Positions 33,349 to 41,617 of a DNA stretch of 64,000 nt are shown in pieces (position 1 is the first letter of the stretch; each line of letters begins with the position of its first letter). The notes beneath the pieces were generated by a model that was not told the DNA's origin, ran no database searches, and saw nothing but the letters and a program-made list of their open reading frames with translations. Origin of the DNA: an uncultured Steroidobacter sp. (GTDB taxonomy: Bacteria; Pseudomonadota; Gammaproteobacteria; Steroidobacterales; Steroidobacteraceae); NCBI RefSeq assembly GCF_937958065.1, contig NZ_CALFXI010000027.1, positions 112,140 through 176,139 of the forward strand, in the 5' to 3' direction. A program made the position numbers and the translations under genes.

Positions 33349-35127
33349 TTACGAGCCACCCGCGATATCGACATTGACATCGATATCGGTCGTGCGGGAA
33401 ATCGGCTCACCGTTGTAGAACACCGCGGCCTTGATCAGGGTCGCACGCGGTACCTCGAAGACATCTTTGTAGACCGGCGACTTGGCCGTCGGCTCCGTAC
33501 CGTTGGTCGTGTAACGAATCTCGCCGAGCGGCACCTGCTTGGCGAGCTCGATGGCGATACGCCCACCGCCTTCACCGCGCTTGAAGGCGGTGGCGCGAAA
33601 CGCCGCGTCGCTGTAACGGAGCCCGAGGCGCGAATAGCGGCCCATCATCGCGACCATGCGCGGCTGGAAGTCGGGCCAGCGCAATTCGGCTGAGGGCGTC
33701 CAGCCGATCTCGGCCAGCGCGGCCGCGCGCGGGAACGTCATCAGCTCGACGGCTTCCTCATTGCCATCGGTGCTGTTCCACACGCTGGCCTGCACGCCGA
33801 TCAAACGGCCGCGATCCTGGTCCGACAATGCGGCGGGCGCCGGATCGAAACGATAGACATCGCCGAGGCTGAGCACCTCTCCGGCCTTGCTGCGCTCGTT
33901 GATCGCGCCGCTCTGTGGACGCTCGAAGCTCAGCATGTTCGAGGACGAAACGATGACTTCGTAACCGGACGCGACCGCCCCCAACGCGCCGTCCAGCCCG
34001 TTCGCCGTCATGATCACCGAGTCCGCCGGCACGCCGCCGCCGAAGATCGCATCCCAGCCGACGATGCGGCGGCGATGTTTCTTGGTCAGCTCGCTGATGC
34101 GCTCGAAAAAGTATCGTTGCAGACGCGCTTCGTTGACGATGCCCAGCTCGCGCATGCGCGCCTGCACGCCGGCCGACTGCTGCCACTGGTCCTTCGCCAC
34201 GGCACCGGCGCCGATGTGGATGTATTCAGCCGGGAACAGCGAGGCCACCTGCGCGAACACAGCATCGAAGAACGCGAATGTTTCTTCCTCGATGTTGTAC
34301 AGATTCGTGCTGGCGCCCGGCGAGTCCGCGGCGCGCATCGAGGGATAAGCGGTAACAGCGGCGGTGGCATGCCCCGGCATCTCGAGCCCCGGCACGACCA
34401 TGACGTTGCGGGCCGCGGCGTGCTCGACCACTGCGCGCACATCCTCGGCCGAATAGGAGCTGAGGCCGCCGGTCAGCTTGGGATACTTCGGAATCTGCAG
34501 GCGCCACGCCTGGTCGTCCACCAGATGCCAATGCAGCACGTTGAGCTTGTGAAGCGCCATGAAATCGATGTAGCGCTTGATGAACGCCACCGACTGGTAC
34601 TGATTCGCCGAATCCAGCATGAGCCCGCGCCAGCGCATGCGAGGCTGGTCTTCGATGCGCACACCAGGAATGCGAACTTCCTCCACGGTGGTGGACTGCA
34701 CGCTCGCGAGTTGCCACAGCGTCACGGCACCATTGAACAGGCCACGAGGATCGGCCGCCGTGACCAGGGCTGCCTTGGAAGTCACATCGACCTGGTAGGC
34801 TTCCGGGCTGCCGCCGGCGAGGCCGCCCAATGTAAAAACAACGGATCGCTTCGGCGCGCTTTGGGCAGAACCCTGAACGATTGCGGGGCGCAAACCGCGC
34901 GTGCTCTCGATCAGCTCACCAAAGTAGTGCGCAATGGCGCGAACCCGCGCATCGCCTTCGTAGACGATCTGGGTCTCGCGGTCCAGTGTGAACGAGCCGC
35001 CCTGCGACTGTACGCTCGCCGGCCAGGGGATCAGGGATGTTTCAGCAGAGCGCTCGGCGCCCGGCGCGCCACCGGACAGACAGAACAAAAGCGCAAAGAC
35101 AGCGACCAATCTGCGAGTCATCATCAT
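33349..35127 (-). CDS. GH20 hexosaminidase homologue with lost catalytic residues
   Basis: A 592-residue exported protein with the full GH20 layout: signal peptide, N-terminal domain 2 (SLIPWPASVQSQGGSFTL), and a TIM barrel with conserved HWHLVDDQAWR (residues 199-209), MPGHATAA and the QASVW motif. The key residues are gone: the catalytic Asp-Glu of HIGGDE reads HIGAGA (G308, A309), the GWDE glutamate is Ala360, the substrate arginine of the LDVSRH motif is replaced (LDSANQ), and the MSW tryptophan is missing. The frame is open throughout, so the protein is probably made and kept for another role, such as glycan binding. Start at 35127 with GGAGG upstream. Confidence 0.9.
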   Translation of the reverse strand: MMMTRRLVAVFALLFCLSGGAPGAERSAETSLIPWPASVQSQGGSFTLDRETQIVYEGDARVRAIAHYFGELIESTRGLRPAIVQGSAQSAPKRSVVFTLGGLAGGSPEAYQVDVTSKAALVTAADPRGLFNGAVTLWQLASVQSTTVEEVRIPGVRIEDQPRMRWRGLMLDSANQYQSVAFIKRYIDFMALHKLNVLHWHLVDDQAWRLQIPKYPKLTGGLSSYSAEDVRAVVEHAAARNVMVVPGLEMPGHATAAVTAYPSMRAADSPGASTNLYNIEEETFAFFDAVFAQVASLFPAEYIHIGAGAVAKDQWQQSAGVQARMRELGIVNEARLQRYFFERISELTKKHRRRIVGWDAIFGGGVPADSVIMTANGLDGALGAVASGYEVIVSSSNMLSFERPQSGAINERSKAGEVLSLGDVYRFDPAPAALSDQDRGRLIGVQASVWNSTDGNEEAVELMTFPRAAALAEIGWTPSAELRWPDFQPRMVAMMGRYSRLGLRYSDAAFRATAFKRGEGGGRIAIELAKQVPLGEIRYTTNGTEPTAKSPVYKDVFEVPRATLIKAAVFYNGEPISRTTDIDVNVDIAGGS

Positions 35128-35170
35128 TTTCTGGTTCCTCCCCAATGCCACCCCGGTACCTGGATGTACC

Positions 35171-35187
35171 CGCCGCCACCGGCGGCG
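35171..35187. promoter_or_regulatory. GC hairpin in the GH20-like gene leader
   Basis: CGCCGCC and GGCGGCG pair around a 3-base loop, 44 bases before the GH20-like start codon. It could limit translation of the leader; nothing else supports a function. Confidence 0.25.
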
Positions 35188-35389
35188 AGCGAGCGGACAA
35201 AGTCGCGTCTTTGCCCTGCTCGCACGGCGGGGCAGGAGCCCCGATCCGGAGTCATCGACCATGGATGGCGAACTGTTAACTCCGCCATCCTCATGCAGGA
35301 GGTATGCCCACCGTGGCTGCACACAATTCTTATGTGGCGACCAGACCGGGGCGCGACTTTAATAGCGGCTGCAAGGGGGGATCAATAAG

Positions 35390-37354
35390 ATGCTTGCACA
35401 CGCCGCCGCACGTTCAGCATGGACCGCACTGATTGGTGCACTGGCCCTGTCAAGCGCCTCAGCACAGACGCACGAGAGTGCGAAATCCGTATCTGTCGAT
35501 AATGCGACCCGGGCCCGCACGCAGGACGCGATGGCCACACCGCATCCGGGCAAGGCTGTCTACGAGCAAAGCTGTGCCGCGTGCCACAACCATCCTGAAG
35601 CCACGCGCGCACCCGCTTTGGAAACGCTCAAGGCAATGCGTTACCAAACCATTCTGTATGCCTTGAATGAAGGCAAGATGAAGGTCCAGGCGTCGGCCCT
35701 GAACGCTACGCAAAAGGCCGCGGTGATCGATTATCTGGTCGGCCGCGAGGCCACTGGCGATGACTGGCTCGCGAGCGCGATGTGTTCGGCCGAGCGGCGC
35801 AAAGTCAAGCTCGATGCGCCCGCGACGGTGACCGGCTTCGGCTTCGATCCCAGGAATCATCGGCACCTCAGCGCCGCGCAGGCCGGGCTGCGCACTGCCG
35901 ACATGCGCAATCTCGAACTGGCCTGGGCGATGGGATTTCCCAAGGCGACGCAGATGCGCTCGCAACCCGCCATTGTCGGCACGACATTGTTCCTGCCCGT
36001 GGCCGATGCGCAGCGCGCGTTCGCAATCGATATCTCGGGCGCGCCCTGCGTGCAGTGGGTCTACTCGCACGAAACGCCGCTGCGAACCGGCGCGGCCTTC
36101 GGCGAGCTACCGAACGGTCGCAAGGTCATCGTGTTCAGTGACATTGCCTCGAAAGTGCACATGCTCGATGCCGCGACCGGCCAGTTGCTGTGGATCCAGT
36201 CGGTCGGCTTGTATCCATTGTCGTTGACCACCGGCACGCCGGCCATCCATGGCGATCGCATCTACGTGCCCATCTCGCAATATGAGATTTCACTCGGCGG
36301 CAATGACGATCATGAATGTTGCCGCACGCATGGCGCCGTCACCGCGCTCGACGCGATGACGGGTGAAAAGATCTGGACCGCGCACACGATGGAAGAAGCA
36401 AAGCCGGTGCGTGACCGCGGCGACGGCAAGATGATCTACGGGCCTTCGGGCGCGCCGATCTGGACCTCGCCGGCCATCGATGCAAAACGCGGCGTGCTTT
36501 ACGTCGGCACCGGCGAAGCCACGTCGGAACCCGCGGCGCCGACGACCGATGCGATTCTGGCGATCGATCTGAAGGATGGCCGCATTCGCTGGTCGTTCCA
36601 GGCCACCGAGAACGACATCTTCCTCACCGCTTGCGCACGCAAACGCGACGGACTGAACTGCCCGAAGAATTCCGTGCATCGTGATGTCGACTTCGGCGCC
36701 TCCGTGATCATCGCGCAGCGAGCCGACGGCTCCGATGTCTTACTCGCCGGCCAGAAATCCGGCACGGTGTGGGCGCTCGATCCGGATCGCGATGGCAAAC
36801 TGGTCTGGCGCCAGGATTTCGGCGAAGGCTCGCCGCTCGGCGGCATCCACTGGGGCATCGCTCATGACGGCACTCGCGTGTTTGCGCCGATCAATCGGCC
36901 GTATGCCTCGGCGGCCAAGACGCAGGGTTTGCAGAAACCCGGTCTGCATGCGGTGCGCGTCGATACTGGTGCGGTCGAATGGACCTACACGGCGACGCCC
37001 GATTGCACAGGCAAGCGCGCCGAGCTGGTGAAAGCGTGCGCGACCAATATCGGCTTCTCCGGTGCGCCCACCGTCATCGACGGCGCCGTCGTCAGCGGCA
37101 GCCTCGATGGCTTTCTGCACGCATTCGACGCGAAGTCCGGGGAGCTTCTCTACAAGTTCGACACGGCGCGCAGCTTCGAGACGTTCAACGGCGTGCCTGC
37201 GACCGGCGGCGCCATCGACAACGCCACGATCGTTGCCGCCAATGGCATGTTGTTCGTCAGCTCCGGCTACGGATTGTTCGGCCAGATGCCCGGCAATGTG
37301 CTGCTCGCATTCAAGCCGAAGGCAAAACCGGCACCGGTGACGTCATCGCCTTGA
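35390..37354 (+). CDS. Cytochrome c-PQQ dehydrogenase (polyvinyl alcohol dehydrogenase-like)
   Basis: A 654-residue exported quinohemoprotein. Signal peptide to about residue 26, an N-terminal cytochrome c domain with C62-A-A-C-H66, then an eight-bladed PQQ propeller (repeated AxDxxxGxxxW blades such as LDAATGQLLW, LDAMTGEKIWTA, VDTGAVEWTY). A vicinal Cys pair (HECCRTHG, near 307) matches polyvinyl alcohol dehydrogenases, which share this N-terminal heme order. It should oxidise secondary alcohols in the periplasm, passing electrons to its own heme. The true substrate is unknown; the family is broader than polyvinyl alcohol. It is divergent from the dead GH20 gene. Confidence 0.85.
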   Translation: MLAHAAARSAWTALIGALALSSASAQTHESAKSVSVDNATRARTQDAMATPHPGKAVYEQSCAACHNHPEATRAPALETLKAMRYQTILYALNEGKMKVQASALNATQKAAVIDYLVGREATGDDWLASAMCSAERRKVKLDAPATVTGFGFDPRNHRHLSAAQAGLRTADMRNLELAWAMGFPKATQMRSQPAIVGTTLFLPVADAQRAFAIDISGAPCVQWVYSHETPLRTGAAFGELPNGRKVIVFSDIASKVHMLDAATGQLLWIQSVGLYPLSLTTGTPAIHGDRIYVPISQYEISLGGNDDHECCRTHGAVTALDAMTGEKIWTAHTMEEAKPVRDRGDGKMIYGPSGAPIWTSPAIDAKRGVLYVGTGEATSEPAAPTTDAILAIDLKDGRIRWSFQATENDIFLTACARKRDGLNCPKNSVHRDVDFGASVIIAQRADGSDVLLAGQKSGTVWALDPDRDGKLVWRQDFGEGSPLGGIHWGIAHDGTRVFAPINRPYASAAKTQGLQKPGLHAVRVDTGAVEWTYTATPDCTGKRAELVKACATNIGFSGAPTVIDGAVVSGSLDGFLHAFDAKSGELLYKFDTARSFETFNGVPATGGAIDNATIVAANGMLFVSSGYGLFGQMPGNVLLAFKPKAKPAPVTSSP

Positions 37355-37358
37355 CGGC

Positions 37359-37970
37359 TCAGGCCTCGCCGCGAAAGCGCCGATACAACAGCAGAAACTG
37401 ATCCGCCGCGAGCTTCAGATTGGCGTGCCAGTCCCGGCCCGATGCCTGATCGGCGCCGTCGGTCACATACTTCACGGCAGTGAAAGCGACGCGCTCGAGC
37501 CAGCACACTTTCGCGAGCGCGTAGGCTTCCATCTCCATGACGTCGCATTCCATGGCGATCTCGCTCATGACAAACGAATCGCCGCTGCCGCACTCGCCGC
37601 CGGGAAGCTCAGGAAACAGCCGCGGAAATTCCAGGCGCGCCGGAATGGCTTCTTCGAACGGCGTCACGCCGAGCGGCACACCGAGGCCGGTCACGTCCAT
37701 ATCGCGTTGAATGAAGACGTGACACTCCAGGATCGATCCGGTGACATGACGCCGGCTGCCAGCGGTGCCGAAGTTGATCACTTGGGGCAGGGGCTGGCCG
37801 GCGCGCACGTATTCGGACAGTCGCCTGGTCAGCGCGTAAGCGGCGTTCACCTTGCCGATACCGGTATACAACACCGGGATGTTGGCGCGCTCGAACACGC
37901 CCTGGCTCTCCAGCGGGAGCGCCATCACCAGCAATGGGTTGGGGTAGTCGTGGTTGTGTACTGAAGCCAT
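37359..37970 (-). CDS. Purine nucleosidase/phosphorylase family protein (MTA/SAH nucleosidase-like)
   Basis: A 203-residue member of the nucleoside phosphorylase (PNP/MTAN) superfamily: MALPLESQGVFERANIPVLYTGIGKVNAA at the N-terminus, VINFGTAGS, MEMEAYALAKVC near 157 and catalytic Asp in VKYVTDGAD. These motifs are those of 5'-methylthioadenosine/S-adenosylhomocysteine nucleosidases, so the enzyme probably removes adenine or another base. It is slightly short of E. coli MTAN and the exact substrate is not settled. The start at 37970 drops a poorly coded extension. Convergent with the PQQ gene, 4 bases apart. Confidence 0.8.
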   Translation of the reverse strand: MASVHNHDYPNPLLVMALPLESQGVFERANIPVLYTGIGKVNAAYALTRRLSEYVRAGQPLPQVINFGTAGSRRHVTGSILECHVFIQRDMDVTGLGVPLGVTPFEEAIPARLEFPRLFPELPGGECGSGDSFVMSEIAMECDVMEMEAYALAKVCWLERVAFTAVKYVTDGADQASGRDWHANLKLAADQFLLLYRRFRGEA

Positions 37971-38053
37971 GGCCGCGACATCATAGCAGCGAGGCGTGAC
38001 CGGCGACCCGGCTGTGCCCTTACAATGGCGCCACACGAACAACGGGAAGCGTC

Positions 38054-39463
38054 ATGGCCTTCTGGAACCGTCGCAAGAGTCTCGAGTCCGTCAGCGCCCG
38101 CCAATCGCACAGCGCGCTACGCCCCACGCTCGGCTGGGTGCACCTGATGAGCCTGGGGATCGGCGGCATCGTCGGCACCGGCATTTACACCTTGATCGGC
38201 GTCGGCGCGGGGCTGGCGGGACCGGCGGTCATCATCTCCTTCGTCGTGGCCGGCCTGGTCTGCGCCTGTGCCGCGCTGGCATACACCGAGATGTCGACGA
38301 TGATGCCCATGGCCGGCAGCGCCTATACCTACAGCTACGTGGCGCTCGGTGAATTGCCGGCCTGGTTCGTGGGCTGGACGCTGATCCTGGAATACACCGT
38401 CGTTTGCAGCGTCGTCGCGGTCGGCTGGTCGGGATACGCGGGCGGCTTCATTCGCTCGCTCGGCGTGGGCATTCCCGATGCGTTGCTCGCCGGCCCCGCC
38501 GCAGGTGGCGTGATCAACTTGCCGGCGATCGTGATCGCGTTGGCGGTCGCGGGCCTGCTGGCATTGGGATCGCGTGAGAGCGCAACGGTCAATCTGATCC
38601 TCGTGTTCGTGAAGTTGAGTGCGCTGGCGACGTTCGTGGCACTGGCCATTCCCGCGTTCAATGCAGGCAACTTCGAACCGTTCGCCCCGCACGGCTTCGG
38701 CGCGACCGAAATCGAGGGCGCCAAGTACGGCATGATGGGCGCGGCGGCCGTGATCTTCTTTGCGTTCTATGGCTTCGATGCGGTCTCGACCGCGGCCGAG
38801 GAAGCCAAGGATCCCGGTCGGGATCTGAAAATCGGCATCATCGGCTCCATGCTCGCCTGCACGCTCATTTACATGGTCGTCGCCGCTGCGGCGATCGGCA
38901 GCACGCGCACCGAAGCGCTCGCGGCCAGCCCTGAGCCGCTCGCGATGGTGCTGCGCGGATTGGATCATCCAGTCGCCGCGAAACTCATCGGCCTCGCCGC
39001 GGTTGTCGCGTTGCCGACGGTGATCATGGCGTTCATGTATGGACAGTCGCGCATCTTCTTCGTCATGGCGCGCGACGGTTTGTTGCCGCAGCGGCTCAGC
39101 GTCGTGAACCAGAAATCCGGGACGCCGGTGCTCATGACGATGGTGACGGGCGTGATCGTCGCGATCATCGCGGGGTTCCTGCCGCTGCAGCGAATCGCGG
39201 AAGTCGCCAACGCGGGAACGTTGGTGGCGTTCATCGCGGTGGCGGTGTGCATGCTGGTGCTGAGGAACCAGGCACCCAATGCTCCGAGACCGTTCCGCGC
39301 GCCGGCATCCACTGTCGTTGCATGGGCCGCGATCGTCGGGTGTGCGTATTTGTTCGTGAGCCTGCCGGGAGTGACGAAATTGACGTTCGTGGTCTGGAAC
39401 GCCATCGGCATCCTGGTTTACTTCGTGTACGCCCGGTTCCAGAGCGCGCTGGCGCGCGCGTAG
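38054..39463 (+). CDS. Amino acid permease (APC superfamily, cationic amino acid transporter type)
   Basis: A 469-residue polytopic permease with about 12 segments. LMSLGIGGIVGTGIYTLIGVGAG and EMSTMMPMAGSAYTYSYVALGE-type motifs of TM1 and TM2-3 mark the CAT/YfnA-like branch of APC transporters; FFAFYGFDAVSTAAEEAKDP is the typical TM6 motif. It should import amino acids by proton symport. Single-gene unit; divergent from the nucleosidase gene by 83 bases. Confidence 0.92.
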   Translation: MAFWNRRKSLESVSARQSHSALRPTLGWVHLMSLGIGGIVGTGIYTLIGVGAGLAGPAVIISFVVAGLVCACAALAYTEMSTMMPMAGSAYTYSYVALGELPAWFVGWTLILEYTVVCSVVAVGWSGYAGGFIRSLGVGIPDALLAGPAAGGVINLPAIVIALAVAGLLALGSRESATVNLILVFVKLSALATFVALAIPAFNAGNFEPFAPHGFGATEIEGAKYGMMGAAAVIFFAFYGFDAVSTAAEEAKDPGRDLKIGIIGSMLACTLIYMVVAAAAIGSTRTEALAASPEPLAMVLRGLDHPVAAKLIGLAAVVALPTVIMAFMYGQSRIFFVMARDGLLPQRLSVVNQKSGTPVLMTMVTGVIVAIIAGFLPLQRIAEVANAGTLVAFIAVAVCMLVLRNQAPNAPRPFRAPASTVVAWAAIVGCAYLFVSLPGVTKLTFVVWNAIGILVYFVYARFQSALARA

Positions 39464-39514
39464 GCTGAGGCTCGATCAAGCAGGCTACGGAGCCATCCGC
39501 GGCCGCCCAAGCCT

Positions 39515-39543
39515 GGCCTCTCGCGGCAGAGGGGAGGCCTTTA
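39515..39543. terminator. Possible terminator between convergent genes
   Basis: GGCCTC (39515-39520) and GAGGCC (39534-39539) pair, with an alternative inner stem CCTCT/AGAGG, followed by TTT. It lies between the permease and the convergent esterase and could end either message. Confidence 0.4.
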
Positions 39544-40410
39544 CTCTGTTGAAGCCGGTTGCGCTGAAAAGCGAAAGATGTACTTCATCGCGTCGCCCAG
39601 CGTACTGCCCCACACTCCCCAATTGTGGGCGCCATCGACGATGCGCAGCTCCGCCGGCTGCCGATTCGCCCTGAGCAGCGAATACAGCTTGGTCGCGTCC
39701 GCTTCGATCATGAATTCATCGTCGTCGCCCGAATTGATATACATCGGCACCGGTTTGTTCCTCGCCAGATAGCCCGGCCACAGGGCTGGATAGTTCAAGC
39801 GCTTCCACACCTGCTGGTCGAATCCCGGCGCCCCAAACGTCCCGACCTTGCGCGCGCTCGAATTCGGCGGTGGCAGCGGATCGTAGATCGCCGGCGACAA
39901 CAACGCCGCGGCCGCGAACATCTCCGGGTACTTCAGGACGAAGCGCAGCGAGCCATAGCCGCCCATCGACAAGCCGCCGATCAGTCGCCCCTCTCGCGAC
40001 TTCAACACGCGCAGATTCCTTTCCACTTCGGGGAACAGGTCGCGGATCATCGCCGTTTCCATCTGCTCCTTGCGATCGACGTACCAGGTCACGCCCGCGT
40101 CCGGCATCACGATCACCGCCGGCGGCATGTCGCCGCTCGCGATCAGCCCGTCGGCGACGTTTTGCACCTTGCCCCTCTCGATCCAGTCCTTGCCGGATCC
40201 ACCGTTGCCATGGAGCAGATAGAGCACGGGATAGCGCAGCCGCGAGGTCTCATAGCCGGTGGGCAGATAGACCTCGTATTTCCAGTCGCGGCCGAGAGTG
40301 GTCGATCTGAGCTCGCGAGTGAGTACCTCGCTGGCGAGCGCTGCCGAAGAAAGCAGCAGCGCGCACGCCGCCAACATCACAGATCGCCACGCTCGATTGT
40401 ACTGATGCAT
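39541..40410 (-). CDS. Exported esterase (esterase D / enterochelin esterase-like)
   Basis: A 289-residue alpha/beta-hydrolase of the putative esterase (PF00756) family. Signal peptide (SVMLAACALLLSSAALASE), oxyanion region LYLLHGNGGSG, nucleophile serine S148 in GGLSMGGYGS, acid region in YINSGDDDEF and histidine in VDGAHNWGVW. It should cleave an acyl or aryl ester in the periplasm. The ATG at 40410 shares a base with the stop of the upstream gene (TGATG), so the two are translationally coupled. The coupled partner is a secreted protein of unknown function, suggesting a joint pathway. Confidence 0.88.
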   Translation of the reverse strand: MHQYNRAWRSVMLAACALLLSSAALASEVLTRELRSTTLGRDWKYEVYLPTGYETSRLRYPVLYLLHGNGGSGKDWIERGKVQNVADGLIASGDMPPAVIVMPDAGVTWYVDRKEQMETAMIRDLFPEVERNLRVLKSREGRLIGGLSMGGYGSLRFVLKYPEMFAAAALLSPAIYDPLPPPNSSARKVGTFGAPGFDQQVWKRLNYPALWPGYLARNKPVPMYINSGDDDEFMIEADATKLYSLLRANRQPAELRIVDGAHNWGVWGSTLGDAMKYIFRFSAQPASTE

Positions 40411-41405
40411 CACTCCGCCTTCGCCGCCGCCTTCTCTTCCTCACGCGCCCCGGACAAGATGCCAGGCAACGCGTAATTGCCTTCGTGACAAGCATACTCG
40501 TAGATGTTCGCGTTTGCCGGCACGAACGGCAGCTCACCCGTGATGCGCTCCGTGAACGTTGCCGGGTCATCGACCGTGAATCGATACACGATCTTGTCCT
40601 CCGCCACCCGCGTGAACCTCTCGGTGATCACCGCCTGCTCCGATGAGCCGCGGAAACTCTGCTCCGGACGGAAATTGCGCGTCTCGACGACGAGCGTATC
40701 GCCTTCCCAGTGACCGATCGAATCCCCCATCCACTTCCGCACCGTGCCGGGCACGTGCTCGTCATCGATGCGGATGATACGCGCGTCGTGCACCATCTCG
40801 ACCAGGATCATCACGTAGCCCGGCGATTGCACGATCTGGTAGTAGCTGTTGTACATGACCGGCAGCATCGGCGGCCCCGACGCGTAACCGAACGACAGCA
40901 AACATCGCTCGCCCAGCGCCCGGCCCTCCGGTCCGTCATTCGAACGTCCCACCCGGGTCTGTGCAATCCGCTGCTGCGCCGAAGCGGTGAGCGGCGGCAC
41001 GCGGCCATTGAGCGGCTCGATGATCATCGACGTTCGATACTCCCCATCGATGAGGGCGACGCTCATGCCGCGATCGGTCCAGAACAGGTTGTAATTGCCG
41101 ACCGGCGGCAAGGACGCGGCCGCTTCGATTTTCTTGTCCGGATCGCTCGGCTTCGCATCGGCCTCCACCGCCGCGATCGCCGCTTTGCTGATTGCCGCGG
41201 CCTCTGCATCGGTGAATGCCCGGCGCGTCCCGAGCTCGACCGCTCGTTCCATCGGTGTTGCCGTGGCGTTGGTCCATACGCCTTGCAGATCAGGCGTGCC
41301 ATCCGGGAGACGCGGCGGCTGATAGCGGCGGCCGGTTGTTTCTCCCGCGTGCGCCGTCACCACCGTGAGCGCAACGGCCATTCCGGTCAGCAGTCCCTTG
41401 TTCAT
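40410..41405 (-). CDS. Exported protein of an uncharacterised paralogous family (copy 1)
   Basis: A 331-residue protein with a signal peptide (MNKGLLTGMAVALTVVTAHAG). Motifs TPDLQGVWTNATATPMER, RALGERCLLSFG, MLPVMYNSYYQIVQS, VEMVHDARIIRI, WMGDSIGHWEGDTLVVET and YEYACHEGNYALPGIL run its length and recur, nearly unchanged, in the protein encoded at 52816-53847. I know related proteins only as uncharacterised secreted proteins often near TonB or alcohol/ester metabolism genes. It ends coupled to the esterase gene. Conserved His, Cys and Glu residues in the last motifs may be functional. The start at 41405 gives the signal peptide. Confidence 0.75.
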   Translation of the reverse strand: MNKGLLTGMAVALTVVTAHAGETTGRRYQPPRLPDGTPDLQGVWTNATATPMERAVELGTRRAFTDAEAAAISKAAIAAVEADAKPSDPDKKIEAAASLPPVGNYNLFWTDRGMSVALIDGEYRTSMIIEPLNGRVPPLTASAQQRIAQTRVGRSNDGPEGRALGERCLLSFGYASGPPMLPVMYNSYYQIVQSPGYVMILVEMVHDARIIRIDDEHVPGTVRKWMGDSIGHWEGDTLVVETRNFRPEQSFRGSSEQAVITERFTRVAEDKIVYRFTVDDPATFTERITGELPFVPANANIYEYACHEGNYALPGILSGAREEEKAAAKAE

Positions 41406-41424
41406 CCCCCACCCCGTCGATTTG

Positions 41425-41466
41425 TGACGTACAACGCAGCTGTCGTGAAATTGTATCGATACGTCA
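41425..41466. promoter_or_regulatory. Inverted repeat and GTATCGATAC palindrome upstream of the paralog
   Basis: TGACGTA (41425-41431) and TACGTCA (41460-41466) form a dyad; the right arm overlaps a perfect 10-bp palindrome at 41453-41462. The TTGTATCGATA core recurs near 52095, upstream of the hypothetical gene at 51592-52059. This may be an operator of a shared regulator. Confidence 0.35.
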
Positions 41467-41617
41467 ACACGACCCCGTCCCAGGACACATACAAGATTTA
41501 TCAAGAAGACCCTTCACCCGCGATTTTCAGCCCGCCGGCGCGTGGACAGCGCCCCCACCCGGACGCACACTAACTGCGCGATTCACCTCGTCGACCCACC
41601 AGTCAAATGGAATTCAC

